Shown: positions 5,008 to 5,064 of the stretch, piece by piece | Position numbering within the stretch: position 1 is the stretch's first letter | Layout of the letters: every line of letters begins with the position of its first letter | Assembly: GCA_021159845.1 (NCBI GenBank) | Contig: JAGHDS010000439.1 | Span: forward strand, 1-5,064 | Origin: Anaerolineae bacterium | Lineage (GTDB): Bacteria; Chloroflexota; Anaerolineae; DUEN01 | Direction: 5' to 3' | Length of the DNA: 5,064 nt | Notes under the pieces: generated by a model | The model's input: only the letters and a program-made list of their open reading frames with translations | The model's database searches: none | What the model was told of the DNA's origin: nothing | Program-made: the position numbers and the translations under genes

Positions 5008-5064
5008 ACATGCCGGAGGATCGCCGGCTGATCGGCGCGCTGACGGTGGAGGAGAACATCCTGC
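5001..5064 (+). pseudogene. ABC transporter ATPase fragment (branched-chain amino acid LivF-like), 5'-truncated and cut by window end
   Basis: The last 64 bases read FGYMPEDRRLI then GALTVEENIL, which closely fits the segment after the Q-loop position in LivF/LivG-type ABC ATPases (GYVPEDRR and LTVEENL). The roughly 60-80 residues that should precede it, including the Walker A motif GxxGxGKS/T, are not found in any frame upstream. An in-frame TGA lies at 4998-5000. The codons before it do not clearly match the family, although the phrase before the stop (RPEHLELEA) could be remnant coding sequence with CGA changed to TGA. The ATG at 5010 has no Shine-Dalgarno and would give a protein lacking the nucleotide-binding loop. 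A decayed or truncated gene is therefore likelier than an intact one. The rest lies beyond the window. Confidence 0.6.

Overview
The window has two convergent transcription units and a repeat-rich right end. Likely origin is a free-living, moderately GC-rich bacterium. The protein styles, the repeat types and the B12 riboswitch would suit Chloroflexota, but no marker gene is present, so this is only a guess.

Left unit (+ strand, about 64-3805): a sigma70-like promoter, then three co-directional genes with good Shine-Dalgarno sites. They are a formylglycine-type sulfatase (159-1643), a metal-dependent amidohydrolase-2 family hydrolase (1785-2819) and a five-bladed beta-propeller protein resembling glycoside hydrolases (2864-3805). 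None has an obvious signal peptide. The set looks like a small cytoplasmic catabolic module: the sulfatase would remove a sulfate ester, the amidohydrolase would open a lactone or amide or decarboxylate, and the propeller protein would bind or cleave a glycoside. The actual substrate cannot be read from the sequence.

Right unit (- strand, 4595 down to 3850): a near-consensus promoter (TTGACA, 17 bp, TACAAT) drives a 324-nt leader. The leader holds a clear cobalamin (B12) riboswitch aptamer and a terminator hairpin that serves as its expression platform. A strong Shine-Dalgarno then leads into a 128-residue alpha/beta protein that I do not recognise. This intact regulatory chain in front of an unidentified small gene is the most interesting item in the window.

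Repeats: the first 42 bases of the window are repeated exactly, in inverted orientation, at 4614-4655. Each copy ends about 20 bp upstream of the -35 box of one of the two units, so the pair brackets both units. The right copy belongs to a larger palindromic, MITE-like element (about 4627-4762) flanked by 12-bp direct repeats. A second small element (4907-5007, 12-bp terminal inverted repeats) abuts the end of the window. There a fragment of a branched-chain-amino-acid-type ABC transporter ATPase appears without its N-terminal half, directly after an in-frame stop. This suggests decay by insertion or truncation.
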